Below, in pieces: positions 60,015 to 64,000 of a stretch of DNA of 64,000 nt (positions are counted from its first letter, which is position 1; every line of letters starts with the position of its first letter). The notes beneath the pieces are model-generated. The model did no database searches. It saw nothing but the letters and a program-made list of their open reading frames with translations, and was not told the origin of the DNA. Source of the stretch: Jaapia argillacea MUCL 33604 (Eukaryota; Basidiomycota; Agaricomycetes; Jaapiales; Jaapiaceae). The DNA lies in contig KL197710.1 in NCBI GenBank assembly GCA_000697665.1, forward strand, positions 905,406-969,405, read 5' to 3'. The position numbers and the translations under genes are program-made.

Positions 60015-60322
60015 GTGTGGCTTGGTTTTTCGGGTGAGACTGATGTTTCTCATCGTGGTTTGCTCCGTATGACATGTCATTTCGAACTTGATTTGGGGGG
60101 ATGCGTCGTTTTTCGTTGTATCAGCTGTATTACCACTTCATCATGCCATACCATTGTATTTAGTAGCTTGGCACTGTCTGGACAATGCAATGCATTCATG
60201 GATTCATCTCCATATCTTCTTGGTGTTGACATTCACATCTATTGTGAAGCACGATTGTTCTTGATACAATGGCATACGGTAACGATACAATGTCCACCCA
60301 AGCAAGGGCATAACACCCCCAT
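60015..60322. other. Convergent 3' region between arrestin-like and SDR genes
   Basis: About 308 bases shared by two converging genes. No coding pattern; it must contain both poly(A) sites. Confidence 0.4.
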
Positions 60323-61502
60323 CTAATTAATGACAACACCGCCATTAACATGAAACACCTGTCCACTACGCAACACATCAGTCCCTTCATCTCAGCACCT
60401 CACCCATAAAGCAAACACTCACCTGATATAACTTGAATCTGCACTAGCCAAGAATACAAAACTGGTAGCGACTTCTACAGGTTGACCAGCCCTGCCAATA
60501 GGAGTTGAGAGGCCGAACGATTCCTTCGATTCTTGGGTCATTGTTGCCGGTATTAGGGGTGTCCAAATTGGACCTGGGGCTACGACTGCGGGGTGGTACT
60601 ACAGTATTAGTGATGTGCAAATAGTGTAAAAGGAGAAATGACTTGCCGTTAACTCGGATACCTTTCTCGCCTACGATTTGGTTACTCAAGGCTCTTGCGA
60701 AACCCACCATTGCGCCTTTTGTGGCTGTGTAATCTATCAATTCGGGGTGACCGACTGAGAAGTTGATGGATGCGTTCATGATTATCGAGGAGCCTATTTG
60801 TGCGATGAGAAGTGAGGGAAGGGGGGAAGGGAGGAAGGGAGATGTGCGTACCTCGTTGCATGTGTGGGATGGAAGCTTTGCAGAGGTAGAAATGGGAGTG
60901 GAGGTTTGTGGAGAATGTTTCGTGCCATTGATCAGAGGGGAGAGTTGGGAGATCTGTGTTGGCAGTTTGTGTGCCGTGGTTTAGGACGCTGTTGTAGTGT
61001 CAGTTTGGTACCATCGTTGAAGATGGAGGGGAACGTACAGAACGTCTAGTTTGTTTTGGTGAAGGTCGAGATGTTTGGTGATGATGGAGATGCATTCTGC
61101 TTCGTTTGACAAGTTGGCGGGGAGGAGGAGGACTCTTGGCTTTGCGTTTGTTTCGTTGATGCGTTTCAGGACGTCTTTGGCTTCTTCCTCTTCCTCCTTG
61201 AGGTAAGTGAGTGTCAAATCGGCACCTTCCAATGCTATTCCACACCATCAACATCGCCCTTATGAAAACGAGGGGAGGGAAGACAGACCATATAACAAGG
61301 CGATGCTCCTCCCAATACCACTATCAGCGCCTGTAATGAGGACTTTCTTCCCAGCCAATTTGCCACAGGCCTTGTAGGGTAAACCATCCGCGGTAATGTC
61401 GTCGAGAGGTTGTGGGTTGAGATGGGTTTGTTTGCCTGGGGTTTTTGGTTGGGATTGGATGGGAGGGCGGTAGCCTTTTTGGAACTCTTGGGGGATAGGC
61501 AT
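60323..61502 (-). CDS. Short-chain dehydrogenase/reductase
   Basis: Six exons (61502-61289, 61234-61039, 60988-60852, 60793-60647, 60585-60423, 60365-60323) give 299 residues. The fold is a classical NAD(P)-binding SDR: cofactor loop TGADSGIG near residue 61, LVLNHGTQ, the catalytic Ser region (IIMNASINFSVG), Tyr and Lys in YTATKGAMVGFARAL, and VAPGPIWTPLIP after it. The N-terminal extension with PQPLDDITADGLPYK resembles the glucose/ribitol-dehydrogenase-like group often linked to stress in fungi and bacteria; the true substrate is unknown. The ending FHVNGGVVIN is typical. The intron at 60646-60586 begins GCAAGT; no GT donor there keeps the frame. It diverges from VTA1. Confidence 0.9.
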
Positions 61503-62334
61503 TGTGGGTGGGTGACTTGAGATGGAGGGGCGGAGGAAAGATTTTATAGGGAGCGTACGACGAGGGTGACGTCAAGTTGGGAAGTGTGGTCGTCAGAGGT
61601 GGTCATCTTTGTCGTCGGAGACTTCTTTGTCTGGGGCATCTAACCCAACCCCAGCGTCCACTGCGTTTGGCGGTTGACATCTGCAGGAGTGGGCTAAAAG
61701 TTTGTCGACAGTGTGCAACTGATCGCGGCATGCAAAGCGTGATCACGTGTCGATGACGTCTACCCCTGGATTGGGGTTGCGCTGCTCTCTGTCCCACCGC
61801 CAATCAATCATCAGATCCGCAACTCTGATATTGGCATACACGCACGCCCAATCCATCAGCAATCTGTTATCCGCAGCTGTCTCCGCTGCAGCCCATTGGT
61901 TTATTTAAGCCCCTTGGCTAAAGCCCTTAGTTCACACCAGCGTTTCTTTGAATTCTGCCGGCGGTGGGTGAGTGGCACTCCATGTTCACGTTCCCTTCTT
62001 TTGCGATATCTTGGCGCGTGACGTGCAGTTGTGCCTCGTGGATAGCAGAGCGTTAGCTGAGGATTTGATGGAATTGGTGCTGAGTGGATCGCGTGGAGGA
62101 GTCGGCTCTTGTTTTCTCCCTTCCGTATCCCTTGCCTGAGTATAAAACACCAATATCGCTCCATGCCATCCCCATCCCCCCTCCCCTTTCCTGTCGTGTG
62201 CGAGCTAGCCTCCATGTTCTGATCATGTCTCTCTAGTCTGACTCCTTATCCTTACCCACACAATCTCAAAGTCAAGGAAAAGCGACCTCAGTTTCATCAC
62301 ACCTCCGATACGAACGAACGACACCACCCACACC
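61503..62334. promoter_or_regulatory. Divergent region between SDR gene and VTA1
   Basis: The 832 bases between start codons hold no supported gene. AGGGG at about 61524-61529 near the dehydrogenase start resembles a fungal stress-response element, but such pentamers are common by chance. TATAAA-like TATAAAAC at 62140-62147 lies on the VTA1 side. Confidence 0.4.
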
Positions 62335-64000
62335 ATGTCCACAACTCCAAACCTCGGTCTCCCTCCCATCCCCCCGGAGCTCAAATCCATCTCGCCCTAT
62401 ATCCAACGAGCAGAAGAACTCCACACCAAAGATCCCATCATGTCCTACTGGTGTACGTCCCCCTTCCCTACTACCCCATCCCACTAACCCTCTCTCAGGC
62501 GCATACTACGCAACCCAAACAGGAATCTCCCTCCGCTCCCCAACACCCGCCTCCCGCTCCTACCTCCTCAGTCTCCTCACCCTCCTCGAATCCTTCAAAG
62601 CTTCCCTAGGCTCAAACGACGCTATAGAAAACGAACCTGCCTCTGTCGCTTACGTAGAGAACTTTGGCTTGAAAGTCTTTGGCGTTGCTGATGAAGAGGA
62701 TAGAGCGGGGAAGGCGACGAGGAGTACGGCCAAGAAGTTTTTGGCGGCTGCGAATTTTTTGGAGCTGTTGAGGATTTTTGAGGGGGCTGGAGCTGATGTT
62801 TGTGTCCTTTCCCCCCTCTTGCTATGCACTTGTGTCTAATGCCTGTCGTTACAGCATGAAGACAAGATCCGATACGCGAAATGGAAAGCGGCAAATATCG
62901 CTAAAGCCTTCCGCGAAGGCCGCAAACCAACTCCAGGACCCGCAGGCTCAGGTTCTCCCATTCCTAGCGTCCCAACGAACCTCCCATCCGAAACTTCCCC
63001 AGGCTCCACCCCCCAACCTCTCGACACACACCCCGCCTCCCCACCAACCCCTCGTCAGAAATCAACCTCACCACCACGTCGTTCCCCACCAAACCTCAAC
63101 ACCGCACCAGGATCAGGATCCGCCCCATCGTTAACGCGCAAGACTCCCTCTCCCAACCTCGACTCTTCCGATATCGCTCGCGCCAACATCACACCTCCCC
63201 GAGCGGGTCTAGGAGGAAACGTGGGAAGACCAGACTCTCCTGGGAGTTGGAGTACGTTGGCTACTCCTGGTGGAGAGGAAAGTGAGGATGAACGTGGTCG
63301 GGTCGTTTTTGGCGGGTCTTCTCGTGGAGGTGTTACGAGAGGTTCTGGGAGGGGTGGTGGTGTACCGGGCTCCAAACACCCGCAGAGTGGGTTGAGGAAA
63401 GCTTGGGTATCGGAAGATGTCGGAGCACCTTCTTCACCTACCTCCCTCTCTCCATCCGACGCTATCAGTAACACCCCTTCCTCCGTCGGTGTTTCGGCTC
63501 TTAGTTTCGGAGGGGTCACTCAACCTGTTACGTCCCTCCATTACCCCGGATCGGATGTGGGGAGTGGGACTACGACGACGGCTGTTGATCTAGATTTTGT
63601 CGCTCCTGCTGCCTTTGGCAAGCTCGAGTCTCCTCCGAGGGCTTCAAGAGGTATCCCTCCTAGCCCACCTACTCCTACCAACAAACGACTCTCGCCGCCC
63701 GGAGGGGGGAGGGTGGTGGTACCTATAGCTGACGAACCCGAACCTGGAGAACCGGTTATTGGGAGCGTACCATTACCACCTGCGAGTGTACACGAGGATG
63801 ATTCGTTTGTGCATTTGAGAGCTGCGGGTGATGTGAGGTCTGGGGTTGGGGGTGGAGGGGGATTGGGGTTGGGAGGGGGCCCTAGTGCGCCTCCTCTTGG
63901 TGGTGATGAGGATGGGTATGGAGGAGAGTTCGGGTATGGACAACCTTATCAACCTTCTGTGCCTAATAATTGGGCTCCTCCACCTCCACCCGCTGCACCT
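62335..64000 (+). CDS. VTA1: Vta1/LIP5 homolog, Vps4 cofactor (cut by window edge)
   Basis: Three exons seen (62335-62452, 62499-62797, 62855 to the edge); the frame is still open at 64000, so at least 521 residues. Vta1 binds and stimulates the ATPase Vps4 that disassembles ESCRT-III on multivesicular bodies. The N-terminal tandem MIT-like helical domain is clear: LPPIPPELKSISPYIQRAEE, MSYWCAYYATQTGISL, YVENFGLKVFGVADEEDRAG, KFLAAANFLELLRIF and DKIRYAKWKAANIAKAFREG. A very long Pro/Ser/Gly-rich linker follows, far longer than in yeast Vta1 (330 residues in all). The short C-terminal VSL domain that touches Vps4 should lie beyond the window. Confidence 0.92.

Noticed and set aside
27440-62335. 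Functional cluster for membrane traffic (VPS33, NTE1, SEC21, arrestin-like, VTA1)
   Set aside because: The genes are separated by unrelated ones and all are single-copy housekeeping types; chance proximity is enough to explain it.
1-64000. tRNA, rRNA, CRISPR arrays, bacterial operons
   Set aside because: No B-box with matching A-box, no repeat-spacer pattern and no ribosome binding sites were seen; the genes are intron-rich and eukaryotic.

Overview
The window is nuclear DNA of a filamentous basidiomycete, most likely an Agaricomycete. The genes are cut by many short introns (about 45-70 nt, GT...AG, phases that close exactly when spliced), are tightly packed on both strands, and encode typical fungal proteins: a division 1 chitin synthase, a TRK potassium transporter, NTE1, a CaaX F-box/LRR protein and a fungal-type pantothenate kinase. 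There are no operons or ribosome binding sites. I saw no tRNA, rRNA or CRISPR array. Exon models were read by hand from splice sites and reading frame; where all phases close I give lengths.

Left arm, about 1-11,200, is transposon territory. A LINE-type retrotransposon (gag-like ORF with a CCHC knuckle, then AP-endonuclease, reverse transcriptase, RNase H and a C-terminal CCHC finger) fills most of 0.7-10.6 kb and ends in poly(A). Its second ORF keeps one frame throughout but is interrupted by eight in-frame stops, all TGA. A second, LTR-like piece of about 1.3 kb splits its RNase H domain. Eighteen bases after the poly(A) tail sits a 558 bp non-autonomous Tc1/mariner-like element with 61 bp inverted ends, which forms the promoter side of a PHD-finger gene (11.3-12.8 kb).

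Middle, 12.8-33.2 kb: a gene-free stretch, then a SAM-dependent methyltransferase (-), TRK potassium transporter (+), splicing factor SF3B5 (-) and exosome cofactor LRP1/C1D (+) from a shared 114 bp promoter, an F-box/LRR protein with a CaaX end (-), a 72-residue YABBY/HMG-like protein (-), a small unknown ORF (+), VPS33 (-), and a tandem pair of MYND-family genes (-), one of which has lost its zinc finger by an internal deletion.

Right arm, 33.3-64 kb, is a dense housekeeping block: NTE1 lysophospholipase (-), chitin synthase (-), casein kinase I (+), gamma-COP SEC21 (+), pantothenate kinase (+), a protein with three homeodomains in a row (+), an arrestin-like protein (+), a short-chain dehydrogenase (-) and VTA1 (+, cut by the window edge). 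Several products (VPS33, VTA1, SEC21, the arrestin-like adaptor, NTE1) serve membrane traffic and lipid homeostasis, but nothing suggests a functional cluster; they look like ordinary neighbours.

The most unusual points are the triple-homeodomain gene with introns at the same position in two of its repeats, the all-TGA decay of the LINE, the MITE, the MYND tandem duplication with finger loss, two GC-AG introns, and SF3B5, whose first coding exon is only the ATG.
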